Both the position numbers and the translations under genes were made by a program. A DNA stretch of 64,000 nucleotides. Origin: Actinomyces glycerinitolerans (GTDB lineage: Bacteria > Actinomycetota > Actinomycetes > Actinomycetales > Actinomycetaceae). The stretch covers positions 186,001-250,000 of the forward strand of contig NZ_FQTT01000001.1 in assembly GCF_900098745.1 (NCBI RefSeq), read 5' to 3'. The notes under the pieces were generated by a model. It saw nothing but the letters and a program-made list of their open reading frames with translations, was not told the DNA's origin and made no database searches. Shown here one piece after another: positions 29,933 through 39,595 of the stretch. Each line of letters starts with the position of its first letter. The first letter of the stretch is position 1.

Positions 29933-31801
29933 GTGGATAGCCAGGGCCCGGGCCGGCACGTGGGGCGCCGTGGCTTGACGTCCCCACTGCGGGCGGTACG
30001 CCGCTCGTTGGGCACCTCCATGGTGCTGTTCGCCACGAGCGCCGGGATCGTGCTGATCGCGGTGCTACTCGTGGCCGTGACCATGACCATCCGCAATGAC
30101 GTCTTCTCCGAGCGGCGTGCGGCCATCCTCACCGACGCGCACCAGCGCACCGTCGCCGCCCAGGCCGCCTTCGACGTCGCCACCGTGGACACGGCCGACG
30201 ACTTGGCCACCACCGCGCAGGCACAGCTCGCCGCCATCAATGACTCCTTCGCCGGGGCCGGCGGCGTGGGCGTCTCCCTGCGCCGTGCCGAGGACGAGAC
30301 CGCCACCACCGTCATCAACGATCTGACCACCAACGCCGACCTGGTCGCACTCGTCACCGACGACCTGGTCGCCCAGGTGGACGCCGGGCAGGCCGGGACC
30401 GAGTACTCCCAGTCCGTCGGCATCCCGGACTCGGCCGGCGGCACCGACCCGGGCCTGGTCGTCGGCGCCCGGGTCAACCTGCCGCTGGCCGGCGGCTACG
30501 ACCTGTTCCTCGTGTACACACTGGCCCCAGAACAACACGTGATCGACCTGGCCACCCGGGCGATCGTCATCGCCGGCGCGGGCTTCCTGCTCATCCTCAT
30601 CATCGGCCTGTGGGCCCTGGCCTCGCGCGTGCTGATCCCCATTCGCCGCGCCTCCCTGGCCGCCGAGCGGCTGGCGGCGGGCCACCTCAACGAGCGGTTA
30701 CCGGTGGTCGGGGAGAACGAGATCGCCACCCTGTCCCGGTCCTTCAACAACATGGCCGATTCGCTTGAGGCGCAGATCCAGGCGTGGGAGAACCTGTCGA
30801 AGGTGGAGCGACTGTTCGTCTCCGACGTCTCCCACGAGCTGCGCACCCCCCTGGCCTCCATCCGGCTCGCCGCCGAACAGATCTGGCAGGCCCGCAACGA
30901 GATCCACGATCCCTTTGCCGCCCGCAGCCTGGAAATCCTCATGCGTGAGATCGACCGCTTCGAGCAGATGCTCTCCGATCTGCTGGAGATCTCCCGCATC
31001 GACTCCGGCCGAGTGCAGTTGCGTGCCGCGGAGGCGGACATCACCGCCACCCTGCGCGGTGTGCTGGACCTGGTGGCGGTCCACGTGGAGGCCTCCGGCT
31101 CCCCGATCCGCCTGCACGCGCCCGCCGAGCCGGTGGTTGCCGAGGTGGACGTAGCCCGGGTGGAACGCATTTTGCGCAACCTCATCGTCAACGCCCTCGA
31201 GCACGCCGAGGGCTCCCCGATCGACATCACCGTCGCCGCCAATGACGACGCCGTCGCCGTGCGTGTGCGCGACCACGGGGTGGGTATGAGCCCGGACGTG
31301 GTCAAGAAGGTCTTCGACCGCTTCTACCGCGCCGATCCCTCCCGCAAACGCACCCTGGGTGGCACCGGGCTGGGCCTATCCATCTCCCTGGAGGACGCCG
31401 TCCTACACGGCGGCACCCTCACCGCCTGGGGCTGGCCCGCCGACGGCGCCTCCTTCCTGCTGACACTCCCGCGTCGGCTCGGTCCGGACGCGACCCCCGG
31501 CACCTTCACCAAGCCCGGCCCGCTGGGGGTGGTTCCCGACGATGCCCCGCCCGTCTCCCGCGCCGGCACCCACGCCGTACAGACGGATGAGGCCGCGCCG
31601 GTCTCCCCGGCCCTGACCCCGTCACCGGCCTCCCGCCGCTCCGACGTCGACCGCAACGACGACGCCGGGATTGCCGGCCCCAACGGCGGCGACCCCGAGG
31701 CTCCCGGCCGAGGTGCCGGCGTTGGCGCGGATGAGTCACCCACCGCGAAGACTCCCGAAGATGCCCTGGCGCGCGGACAGCGCGAGGAAGAACACCCGTG
31801 A
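29933..31801 (+). CDS. mtrB: Sensor histidine kinase MtrB
   Basis: A 622-residue membrane sensor. Two membrane segments (about 32-52 and 200-225) bracket an extracytoplasmic sensor domain, followed by HAMP (about 230-280), the HisKA box SHELRTPLAS with His301, and the ATPase domain with NLIVNALEHAEG, DHGVGM and GGTGLGLSISLEDA. The C-terminal 110 residues are disordered and rich in Pro/Asp/Arg, an extension beyond the catalytic domain. MtrB phosphorylates MtrA. GTG start with GAGG upstream. The stop overlaps the lpqB GTG by 4 bases. Confidence 0.95.
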   Translation: MDSQGPGRHVGRRGLTSPLRAVRRSLGTSMVLFATSAGIVLIAVLLVAVTMTIRNDVFSERRAAILTDAHQRTVAAQAAFDVATVDTADDLATTAQAQLAAINDSFAGAGGVGVSLRRAEDETATTVINDLTTNADLVALVTDDLVAQVDAGQAGTEYSQSVGIPDSAGGTDPGLVVGARVNLPLAGGYDLFLVYTLAPEQHVIDLATRAIVIAGAGFLLILIIGLWALASRVLIPIRRASLAAERLAAGHLNERLPVVGENEIATLSRSFNNMADSLEAQIQAWENLSKVERLFVSDVSHELRTPLASIRLAAEQIWQARNEIHDPFAARSLEILMREIDRFEQMLSDLLEISRIDSGRVQLRAAEADITATLRGVLDLVAVHVEASGSPIRLHAPAEPVVAEVDVARVERILRNLIVNALEHAEGSPIDITVAANDDAVAVRVRDHGVGMSPDVVKKVFDRFYRADPSRKRTLGGTGLGLSISLEDAVLHGGTLTAWGWPADGASFLLTLPRRLGPDATPGTFTKPGPLGVVPDDAPPVSRAGTHAVQTDEAAPVSPALTPSPASRRSDVDRNDDAGIAGPNGGDPEAPGRGAGVGADESPTAKTPEDALARGQREEEHP

Positions 31802-33546
31802 GCGTGCCCGCCCCCGGCCGGGGTACCGGCGCAAGCGGACTGCCACGTCGGCAGGCCCTCGCAGCCCTGCTGCTGGGTGGCGCGGGAACCCTCGCCGCCT
31901 GCACGGGCCTGCCCACCTCCGGGGAGGTTTCCGGTTCCAACGTCGTCCATGGTCCCGACGAACAACTCGTCCAGAGCGCGGCCGGCCCGGCCGACGGCGC
32001 CGCCCCCGAGGAAATCGTCATCGGCTTCCTGCGTGCCTGCGCGGCCGGATTCTTCGACGACTTCGCCACGGCCCGCGCCTTCCTGACCGACGATGCCGCC
32101 GCCTCCTGGCAACCCACCGAGACGGTGGGCGTTTACGACGGCTCGACCGCGCCGGTGGTCGTCCTCGCCGACGATGCGGTGGACGTGACGGTGGATCTGA
32201 TCGGCGACGTCGACCCTGCCGGCGTGTTCACCGCCGCCGCCGAGGCCAACCACCGCTGCCGCTACGGGCTGGTAGCCGACGACGCCGGCCAGTGGCGCAT
32301 AGCGGAACTACCGGCCGGAATGCTCCTGTCCGATGGTGACCTGACCACCGAATTCGCCTCCGCCTCACTGTATTTCCTCACCCCCGACCACGAGCGCCTG
32401 GTCCCGGAGCTGCGGTGGTTGCCGCGGCACGAGCTGCCCCGGCGACTGATCGAGGCGCTTCTGGGCGGGCCCTCCACCTGGCTGGCCGCGGGCGTGGCCA
32501 CGGCCGTCCCCGAGGCCGCCGCGGTGGGTGACGACGGCGTCGTGGTGGAGGCCGGCACCGCCGCCGTGGACCTGACCGGCCTGGGCACGCTGGACCAGGC
32601 ACAGGCCGGGCTACTGGTCGCCCAGATCCGAGCCACCCTGGTCGGCGCGACGTCCGACGGTGGCATCCTGGTGCAGGACGTGGCCGTACGAGCCGACGGG
32701 AATGAGCTCGGACCGGCGGCGTCCCTGCCCGCTGTGGACACCGACCCCGGGGCGGTGGTCGGCATGTGCACGGGCGCAGTCGTGCAGGGCACCGCCTCCA
32801 CCCGCACCACGCTGGTGGCGGCCCAGACCCTGGGCGCCGACACCGCCACCCACCCCACGCTCGGGGCCGATGGCACCGTCTACGTCCTGAGCCGCTCCAG
32901 CCTGCTGCGTGTGCCTGCCGGCGCAAGCGCGGCCGACGTGATCCTGTCGGTGGGAGACGCCGACACCGAAGCCGACTCCCACGAGCTGCTCGCCCCCATC
33001 GCCGACCGCCACGGCTGGGTGTGGACCGCCACCGCCGGAACCCTGCTGGCGGTGGATGGCCGCGGCCGACGCGCCGCGCTCGTCGCCCCCTGGTTGGAGG
33101 ACCGGGAGGTGTTGGCCTTCGACCTGGCCGCCGAGTCCGCCCGCATCGTGGTGCGCCACCGCGCCGACGGCTCCGCGGACCGGGTGAGCGTGGCCGCCAT
33201 TGTCCGCGACGGGGACGCCCCCACCGGGCTGGGCGATCCGCTTGAGCTGCCGGCCGCCGTCGTAGCCCGTACCGACGCCGTCGTCTGGTACGACCCGGTC
33301 AGCGTAGCCGTCCTGGCGGCAGCCACCGACGGGCAGGACGCGGAGGCATCGGGCGTGACCCGGATTCCCGTGGGCGGCGCGCTGACCACCCCGATCACCT
33401 CGCCGGCGGCTACCGCCCTGACCGCCGACCGCGTTACCGGCACCCTGCAGCTGACCGACGCGGACGGCCAGGTCTGGCAGCGCAGCGGCTCCGCCTGGCG
33501 GGTGGGCGCCACCGATGTCGCCGACCTCGCCTACCCGCTGGCCTGA
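31798..33546 (+). CDS. lpqB: Lipoprotein LpqB
   Basis: A 582-residue lipoprotein: lipobox LAAC with Cys35, a GerMN-type domain around 185-300 (LVPELRWLPRHELPRRLIEALLGGPS) and a C-terminal beta-propeller-like region (about 320-575). LpqB is known to interact with the extracellular part of MtrB and to influence MtrA phosphorylation. The 4-base overlap with mtrB supports co-expression. The downstream region holds a long imperfect hairpin. Confidence 0.93.
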   Translation: MSVPAPGRGTGASGLPRRQALAALLLGGAGTLAACTGLPTSGEVSGSNVVHGPDEQLVQSAAGPADGAAPEEIVIGFLRACAAGFFDDFATARAFLTDDAAASWQPTETVGVYDGSTAPVVVLADDAVDVTVDLIGDVDPAGVFTAAAEANHRCRYGLVADDAGQWRIAELPAGMLLSDGDLTTEFASASLYFLTPDHERLVPELRWLPRHELPRRLIEALLGGPSTWLAAGVATAVPEAAAVGDDGVVVEAGTAAVDLTGLGTLDQAQAGLLVAQIRATLVGATSDGGILVQDVAVRADGNELGPAASLPAVDTDPGAVVGMCTGAVVQGTASTRTTLVAAQTLGADTATHPTLGADGTVYVLSRSSLLRVPAGASAADVILSVGDADTEADSHELLAPIADRHGWVWTATAGTLLAVDGRGRRAALVAPWLEDREVLAFDLAAESARIVVRHRADGSADRVSVAAIVRDGDAPTGLGDPLELPAAVVARTDAVVWYDPVSVAVLAAATDGQDAEASGVTRIPVGGALTTPITSPAATALTADRVTGTLQLTDADGQVWQRSGSAWRVGATDVADLAYPLA

Positions 33547-33617
33547 GCCCGACTCCTCGGGCGGAGTGCCGGCCCCGGCCCCGCGCCCGGCGTCATGCAC
33601 ACGCGTTTGCGTCGCGT

Positions 33618-33674
33618 ACACGTGTTTTAGAGCTTTGCGGGCGCTGCGCCCATGCAAACCTCCAAAATGCGTGT
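33618..33674. terminator. Long imperfect hairpin between convergent lpqB and DUF5719 genes
   Basis: Arms 33618-33638 and 33654-33674 pair at 17 of 21 positions, with an inner GGGCG-CTG-CGCCC hairpin forming the loop. The outer flanks GCGTCGCGTACACG and CGTGTACGAGACGG are also largely complementary, allowing a competing pairing. The position between convergent genes fits a two-way terminator; an alternative is a small repeat element. Confidence 0.55.
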
Positions 33675-33777
33675 CTTTGTGGGGAACTCGTGTACGAGAC
33701 GGTTCCGGGCGCGCCCACGACGCCGTCACGATGACCTCGCAGGCCGGTACAGAATGCGGGACAGAGCCGGGAAAGGG

Positions 33778-35262
33778 TCAGTACAGCCGGAGGTTGCGGG
33801 AGGACTGGGCGGCGGCGTCGGGCACGGTGGGGAGCACGGAGATGAGCGTGCCCGGCACGTCGCCGGAGACCTCGGTGGTGACGACGGCGGCCGCGGAGAC
33901 CTGCTGCCCGCCGGCCCCGGTGATCACCAGCGCCGACACCTCGTCGGGAACCCTGGGGGTGAGCGTGGTGGTGGCGGGGACCGTGACCTCGTCGGTCCAC
34001 TCCCCATCCGCTGAGGTCAGGGTGACGGTAGCGTCGGCTGCCCCGGAGTTGGTAAGCACCACAGTGGCGTCCAGGCCGCCCTCGCGGGGCACGGCCAGGG
34101 TGGAGCCCGCGGCGTCGGCGGCGGCCTGCACCCAGGCCGTGTCGTGGGCGAGGGCGCCGGAGCGGTCGGGGTACTCCCCCGCGCTGCGCACAAGCTTGAC
34201 GGCCGCGCCCACTGTCGCGTCCGAGGTCACGTGCACGGCGTAGGCACCGGGGTCCACGCCCGCCAGGGAGATGTCGAAGACGGCGCCCGGGTCGACGGTC
34301 ACGGCGGTGGCGCCCGGCAGGTCCTCCTCGCCGTCGGCGCCGATCAGAGAGATCGACACGGTGGCGGGGGCCTCGGCGGGGTTGACCACGCGCACGGCCG
34401 GGGAGTCGGAGGAGTCGGCGCCGTCGGTCTCCGTCTCCCCCTGCGCGGCGGCCTCCACGAGCACGACTCCGGGGATGGTCAGGTCGGTGGCGGGAGCGGC
34501 GCCGGCGGTGAGCGTGTCGACGCCGGCGGGGGTCTCACCGTCGAGGGACTCGGTGACCAGGGCCGGAATGAGCACGCCCCCGTCCGCCTCCACGCTCAGC
34601 GCTAGGCGGTCGTCCGCGGCCCCGGCGGCCTCGAGCAGCACGCCGACGGTCTCACCGGCGCCGACGGCCACCTGCCCGGAGGATGGCAGGGTGAGCTCAC
34701 CGGTGGAGCCGTACAGGTGGATGGTGGCGGTAACCGTGGTCAGTCCGGGGTTGGTCAGCCGCAACTCGGAGGAGGAGCCGACGGCGGCCGAGCCGCCGAC
34801 GATCCAGGCGACGGAGGCGGGGGCGGCACAGGGGGCGGCGCTCAGGCCGCGCAGGTCGCCGCCGGCGGTCAGGGTGGTGACCGTGGCGACGGCGCCGGTG
34901 GCTTGGCCGCCGGGGGCCCGCACCGTCAGGATGCCGCCGTCGGCGGTATCGAAGGTGGTGGTGGCGTCCTCGAGCGACTCCGAGCCGTAGGTGAGGGTGG
35001 AGTCGGCGTCGAGTGCGGTGATGGTGGTGGATGCCGTGGGCTCGTCGAGGTCAATGCCGCCGATGGTGTTGTTCGGGGCTGCGGGACAGGCGTAGATGAC
35101 GTCGGCGGCAGGGGCGGGCACCGCGGTGGCGGTTACGTTCTGGCTGGTCGCGCGCGGACTGCCGGTCCCCCACCAGGTCAGGGCGAGGACCGCGGCCAGC
35201 AGCAGGAGCGCGGAGGCGACGCGCCCGGCGATGGCGAAGAGTTTGCGACGGGGAAGGCTCAT
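33778..35262 (-). CDS. DUF5719-family exported protein
   Basis: A 494-residue protein with a single N-terminal membrane segment (VASALLLLAAVLALTWWG, about 14-31) and a large extracytoplasmic part of repeated beta-rich modules with Val/Thr/Ala-rich strands. It matches the DUF5719 family, found in actinobacteria after a large GT2 membrane glycosyltransferase. Function is unknown; it may be an anchored partner of that glycosyltransferase. Its ATG overlaps the preceding gene's stop by 4 bases, so it is the third gene of the whiB operon. Confidence 0.8.
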   Translation of the reverse strand: MSLPRRKLFAIAGRVASALLLLAAVLALTWWGTGSPRATSQNVTATAVPAPAADVIYACPAAPNNTIGGIDLDEPTASTTITALDADSTLTYGSESLEDATTTFDTADGGILTVRAPGGQATGAVATVTTLTAGGDLRGLSAAPCAAPASVAWIVGGSAAVGSSSELRLTNPGLTTVTATIHLYGSTGELTLPSSGQVAVGAGETVGVLLEAAGAADDRLALSVEADGGVLIPALVTESLDGETPAGVDTLTAGAAPATDLTIPGVVLVEAAAQGETETDGADSSDSPAVRVVNPAEAPATVSISLIGADGEEDLPGATAVTVDPGAVFDISLAGVDPGAYAVHVTSDATVGAAVKLVRSAGEYPDRSGALAHDTAWVQAAADAAGSTLAVPREGGLDATVVLTNSGAADATVTLTSADGEWTDEVTVPATTTLTPRVPDEVSALVITGAGGQQVSAAAVVTTEVSGDVPGTLISVLPTVPDAAAQSSRNLRLY

Positions 35263-38200
35263 ACGGTGCGCCTCCTGCGGCGCAGGGGCAGGGCGAACAG
35301 GGCGGTGATGACCCAGATGACGGGGATGCCGCGAGCAGCGATCGCGCCGAGGGCGGTGCCGTGAGTGACCACGAGTTCGCCGCCGTCGGCGGGGACGATG
35401 AAGGCGGTGCGCCAGCTGCCGGCGGCGTCGGGCACGGTGGTGGCCGCAAGTGGCTCGCCGTTCAGGGTGGCCCGCCAGGCACCGTCGTTGCGCTCGGCGA
35501 GCATGAGCACGCGCCTGCCGGTGCCCGCCTGAAGGGCGGTGCGGACGGCCGTGGCTCCGGTGGCGTTGGCGGGGATGGTGGTGGCGGTGCCGTCGGCGGC
35601 CTGCAGTACGGCCCGGGCCGATTCGGGGGCGGCGGCGGGGGCGACGCGCCAGGAGGTGCCGGAGTCGGTGCGGGCGAGTTGTTCCAGGCCGGGGGTGGCC
35701 TCCAGGCCGGCGCGGGTGGAGGCGGTCAGTTCGTCGCCGACGGCGTCGGTCAGCAGCACGACGGCGATGCCGTGGGCGGCCAGGGCGTCGGCCACGTCCT
35801 CGTCCTGGCCGGCGGCGGCGCGCACCACCAGGTCGGCGAGTTCGGCGTCGGCCGGGTCGGTCAGGGTGGTGGTGAGCGGGTCGTCTGCCGCGGTCGCGGC
35901 CGGCGCGGGGCTTGCGGCCGCGGTGGTTCCGGACGCCATGCGCGTGGCGAGCTGGGTTGTCAGGACGTCGGGAGTCACGTCGGTCAGCTGGGTGCCGTCC
36001 CCGCGCCAGATGCGCACGCGCAGTCCGGAGTCGCCTCCCGACAGGATCAGTATGCGTCCGGCGGTGTCGGAGGACTGGATCTCAGCGGCGATCAGGGGGA
36101 TGCGGCTGCCGGCGGGCCGCAGGGCCATCACATCGGCGTCGGTGCCGGTGGCGGTGGAGGCGTGGGCCGCCAGGGCCCAGGCCCCGCCCACGCTCAATGG
36201 GGCGGCGACGGCGATGACACCGGCGCCCACCAGCCCGACGCGCGCCCAGCGCCTCCAGCCGGGAGCGTGGGCGGGCAGGGCCGCATATGCGGCGTCGCCG
36301 GCGGCCAGGGCGGCGGTGAGCAGGCCGGCAAGGGCGAAGGAGACGCCGGTGCCGGCCCAGGCGGCTACGGTGACGGAGCCGGTGCCGTCGGTTTGGGTGC
36401 CGACGGCGACGATGACGCGCGTCCCGGCGGCGGCCAGGGCCAGCCCGCCCAGCGCCATGAGGAAACCGGCGCGGGCACAGTTGCCGCGGCGCCCACCGGT
36501 CAGCAAGCCGAAGACCGCCGCGACTGGGACGATGGCGAGTAGGGCCTTGGCGGTCAGCGCAAGGTTCGGGTCGGCGATCAGGGACTCGACGTCTTGCGGC
36601 ATGCCCAGGAGGGTTTCGATGGTGCTGGGAGGGGCGACGGCAGCTGGCAGGCCGGTGTCGGTGAGCAGATAGTGCACGCCGTCGTCCACGTCACCGGCCT
36701 GGGCCAGGCGCGCGGCGCGCCACCAGGCGGGGGTGGCGGTGGCCGCGACCGGTACGAGCGTCAGTAGCAGGCGCGGCGCGCTGCGGCGCATGCATGCCGT
36801 CAGCACAATCAGGCCGACGAGGATAAGCGCGGCGGTGGCGGGGGCGGCGGCCACGATCAGGCTGAGCAGCAGTCCCGCCGCCGCGGCGGCCGTGGGTGAG
36901 CCGGGGCCGTAGCGCTCCGGCAAGGGCAGCGGCGGGCCGGCGGCCTCGGGCACCTCGACGGGCTCAGCGGCGGCAGCGTCTGTTGCCGGCGGCTCGACGT
37001 CCGCGGACGCCTCCGATGCGGCGAGGCCGTCCGCCTCGGAAGCGTCGCCCGGTGCGTCCGCCTCGGAAGCGTCGCCCGGTGCGTCCGCCTCGGAAGCGTC
37101 GCCCGGTGCGTCCGCCTCGGAAGCGTCGGCGACCTCCGCCAGTTGGTCCTGCGCCTCCTGAGGGGCCGCGGGGTCGTCGTCGGCCAGCTCGGCCAGGTCC
37201 TCAATGCGGGCGGCGGCGAAGTGGTCGAGCTCGGCCTTCTCCGCCTGGGTGGCGTGGTGCGCGCCCACCATCCCGGACAGGACCACGTCGCGCCGATCCG
37301 CCCCCACGGCGCGTGCGAGCGCCGTCAACGCCCACGGCAGCGTCAGGTGCACGATGACGGCGGTGAGCCGTCCCTGTCCGACGGCCAGCAGCAGCCCCGG
37401 GGCCAGCGCCCAAACGAGCGCCGCCCAGGCGCGCAGCGGGTTGCGGCGGGTCACGGTGCCGGCGGCGTACCAGGCGCCGAGCGCCGCCAGGGGGACGGCC
37501 AGCACCAGCAGGATATGCACCAGGGCGTCACCGTCGAGGCCGACCCAGGAGCCGACCGCCACCGGCAGGGCCAGGGTGGCCAGCAGTGGACTCAAGGCGG
37601 CGGGATAGCCGTCTCCGGAGCCGCCCCAGGTGGACCAGGCGGCGTCCCACAGGTCGCGCCCGCTGACCCCCAGGCCGGGCAGGGCGCCACCGGTCACGGT
37701 GCGGGCGACCAGGACCTGCGACAACCCGACAGCAGCGAAGGCTCCCGCCACGATCAGTACGCCGGCCAGGACGAGGCGCCGCCGCCGGGTCAGGGCGGCC
37801 AACTCACGCAGTTCCAACTCGCTGCGGGCGGCCTCACGGGCGGCGCGCTCGCGCTCCTGGCGCCGCCGGTCGCGGCGGGCGGCACGGATGTCGGCGGCGC
37901 TGACGTACAGCTCGGACAGTACGGTGCGACGCACGTCCTGGTGCGCGGCGAGCCGCCTGCGGCCGCGCCGGATCGCGGCGCCGCTGCGAGCGACGGCGAG
38001 GGCGGCGGCCAACTCGTCACGGGCCAGCGCGGGTGCCTTGGTCAGCAGCCGCCAGGCGGCACGGGCCAGCCCGAGCAGGACGATCCAGGCCAGCAGCAAC
38101 GGCAAGGGACGGGCCGAGAAGGTCGCCCATGCGGTCAGCTGCGCGCTGCGCCGGGCGCGGAAGGAGCGGTCCGGATCGGGTTCGGGGACGGCGACGGTCG

Positions 38201-39212
38201 GAGGCGTATCGCTCTGGTCGGCGTGACCAGGGACGCGGTGCGGGCCGTGGGGCTGTTGGGCGGGGCGCAGGCCGAGGTAGCTGGCGCGGCGGTGGCGCAG
38301 GACGGCGTCGGGCACCACGACGACGCGGTGGCCGGCCAGGCGCACGGCGCGGGACAGCTCCAGGCCGTCGTCGAAGAGCGGGAACGCCGGTGAGATGCCC
38401 CCGAGCTGGTCCCAGACGGCGCGGTCGATCAGCGCCCCGGCGGTGCCGACGGCAAGCATGTCCGTGCGGTCGTCGTGTTGGCCCTGGTCTACCTCCCCCT
38501 CGACGACGTCGTTGGCGCGGCGGGCGGATGCGGTGGTGCGCAGGCCCACCTCGAGCAGTTCGTGGGGCCGTTCCCAGTCGACCTGCTTGGGCCCGGCCAG
38601 GGCGATGGAGCGGGCCGTGCGTACGGCGGCGAGCAGCGCCGCCAGGCAGTCGGGATCGGGGGCGGAGTCGTCGTGCAACAGCCACAGCCAGGAGCCCTCG
38701 GTGGGCTGGGCTGCCGGTGCGTCGACCTCGGTGGCACGGTAGATCTCGGTATCGGAGATCGGCGACATGGCGCCGGTGGGGCCGGTCAGCTGCCCGGAGG
38801 CGGTGGTAACGGCGCCGGTGGTCGCGTCCGGCCGGTCCGTCTGGCGCGACCCCGTGAAGTGGTCGCGGTGACGGCGGCGCTTGCGGTTGCCCTTGGCGAT
38901 CAGCTCGGCGTACTTGGTCAGGCCGCGTCCGACGGCGTCGCCGAAACCGGTGGCCTCGGGTACGTGTACCACGCGTACAGCGGTGACCGCGTCGGTACCG
39001 GATTCGACCACGGCCTCCTCGATGGGTGTACCGTCACCGAGTCCGTTGGCGCGAGAGGCGACGTCGACGATCAGCAGTACGTCGGGAGCGACGGTTTGGC
39101 CGGCCAGGGCATGCAGGGTTTCAGGCAAGTAGGGGGTGACCCCGGCTGAGACGAGGACCGCGAGGACCCCGCCGGGTGCAGGTTGCTGGGCGGCGCTTCC
39201 CGCCTGGCTCAT
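35259..39212 (-). CDS. Giant GT2 membrane glycosyltransferase
   Basis: A 1317-residue protein. The N-terminal GT2 domain (about 1-370) has VLAVLVSAGVTPYLPETL, LLHDDSAPDPD as the DxD-type site, and GTAGALIDRAVWDQLGG. A basic helical stretch and about a dozen membrane segments follow between about 480 and 1075, then an extracytoplasmic C-terminus with a final membrane helix. A Glu/Ala/Asp-rich loop near 690-760 contains a nonapeptide repeat. Family members are presumed to build wall or surface glycan. The ATG at 39212 overlaps the whiB stop as ATGA; an upstream in-frame start at 39263 lies inside whiB. The polymer made is unknown. Confidence 0.85.
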   Translation of the reverse strand: MSQAGSAAQQPAPGGVLAVLVSAGVTPYLPETLHALAGQTVAPDVLLIVDVASRANGLGDGTPIEEAVVESGTDAVTAVRVVHVPEATGFGDAVGRGLTKYAELIAKGNRKRRRHRDHFTGSRQTDRPDATTGAVTTASGQLTGPTGAMSPISDTEIYRATEVDAPAAQPTEGSWLWLLHDDSAPDPDCLAALLAAVRTARSIALAGPKQVDWERPHELLEVGLRTTASARRANDVVEGEVDQGQHDDRTDMLAVGTAGALIDRAVWDQLGGISPAFPLFDDGLELSRAVRLAGHRVVVVPDAVLRHRRASYLGLRPAQQPHGPHRVPGHADQSDTPPTVAVPEPDPDRSFRARRSAQLTAWATFSARPLPLLLAWIVLLGLARAAWRLLTKAPALARDELAAALAVARSGAAIRRGRRRLAAHQDVRRTVLSELYVSAADIRAARRDRRRQERERAAREAARSELELRELAALTRRRRLVLAGVLIVAGAFAAVGLSQVLVARTVTGGALPGLGVSGRDLWDAAWSTWGGSGDGYPAALSPLLATLALPVAVGSWVGLDGDALVHILLVLAVPLAALGAWYAAGTVTRRNPLRAWAALVWALAPGLLLAVGQGRLTAVIVHLTLPWALTALARAVGADRRDVVLSGMVGAHHATQAEKAELDHFAAARIEDLAELADDDPAAPQEAQDQLAEVADASEADAPGDASEADAPGDASEADAPGDASEADGLAASEASADVEPPATDAAAAEPVEVPEAAGPPLPLPERYGPGSPTAAAAAGLLLSLIVAAAPATAALILVGLIVLTACMRRSAPRLLLTLVPVAATATPAWWRAARLAQAGDVDDGVHYLLTDTGLPAAVAPPSTIETLLGMPQDVESLIADPNLALTAKALLAIVPVAAVFGLLTGGRRGNCARAGFLMALGGLALAAAGTRVIVAVGTQTDGTGSVTVAAWAGTGVSFALAGLLTAALAAGDAAYAALPAHAPGWRRWARVGLVGAGVIAVAAPLSVGGAWALAAHASTATGTDADVMALRPAGSRIPLIAAEIQSSDTAGRILILSGGDSGLRVRIWRGDGTQLTDVTPDVLTTQLATRMASGTTAAASPAPAATAADDPLTTTLTDPADAELADLVVRAAAGQDEDVADALAAHGIAVVLLTDAVGDELTASTRAGLEATPGLEQLARTDSGTSWRVAPAAAPESARAVLQAADGTATTIPANATGATAVRTALQAGTGRRVLMLAERNDGAWRATLNGEPLAATTVPDAAGSWRTAFIVPADGGELVVTHGTALGAIAARGIPVIWVITALFALPLRRRRRTV
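37030..37128 (-). repeat. 27-bp in-frame tandem repeat inside the giant glycosyltransferase
   Basis: TCCGCCTCGGAAGCGTCGCC plus seven more bases recurs three full times and a partial fourth, almost without change. It encodes the nonapeptide SEADAPGDA on the minus strand. The near-identity of the copies suggests recent slippage and possible length variation between strains without frame loss. Confidence 0.9.
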
Positions 39213-39526
39213 ACCGCGCGCCGTTTGAGCTTGCGGCGCTCGCGCTCGGACAATCCTCCCCAAATCCCGAAGCGCTCATCGTTGGCCAGGGCGTACTCCA
39301 GGCATTCCTCACGGACTTCGCAAGAGGCACACACGCGCTTGGCTTCGCGCGTGGAACCTCCCTTCTCAGGGAAGAAGGCCTCGGGGTCGGTCTGAGCGCA
39401 CAGCGCGCGCTCCTGCCAGGCCAGGGGGCCTTCGTCTGGATCGTCGTCGCCGAGCAGAAGGAGGAGCGCCTCGTCGTCGGCGTCGTCGGACCGCTCAAGC
39501 GGCCCGTCGCCGAGGATGTTCCACAC
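39209..39526 (-). CDS. WhiB-family iron-sulfur regulator, WhiB2-like
   Basis: A 105-residue WhiB protein. The cluster ligands are Cys43, Cys66, Cys69 and Cys75 (CASCEVREEC), followed by the GIWGG turn and a basic tail LSERERRKLKRR. The acidic N-terminus and neighbours (GT2, DUF5719, TIGR03089, manA) fit the WhiB2/WhmD group that affects septation; the subgroup is inferred. WhiB proteins bind a 4Fe-4S cluster and act with the housekeeping sigma factor. GTG start with GAAGGGAAG five bases upstream. A clear promoter lies ahead and the stop overlaps the glycosyltransferase start. Confidence 0.92.
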   Translation of the reverse strand: MWNILGDGPLERSDDADDEALLLLLGDDDPDEGPLAWQERALCAQTDPEAFFPEKGGSTREAKRVCASCEVREECLEYALANDERFGIWGGLSERERRKLKRRAV

Positions 39527-39565
39527 GATGGCTTCCCTTCAGGATGCGGACGATGTTCACGTAGA

Positions 39566-39595
39566 ATTACACGGGTGTGAGCCGCCGTGAGTCAA
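39566..39595 (-). promoter_or_regulatory. Promoter of the whiB operon
   Basis: Reading leftwards, TTGACT (39595-39590) and TGTAAT (39571-39566) are separated by 18 bases, both matching five of six sigma-70 consensus positions. A start near 39559 would give a leader of about 33 bases before the GTG at 39526. Confidence 0.7.

Noticed and set aside
33624-33634. GTTTTAGAGCT, resembling the start of type II CRISPR repeats
   Set aside because: It occurs once, has no repeated units, spacers, cas genes or tracrRNA, and is part of an imperfect hairpin.
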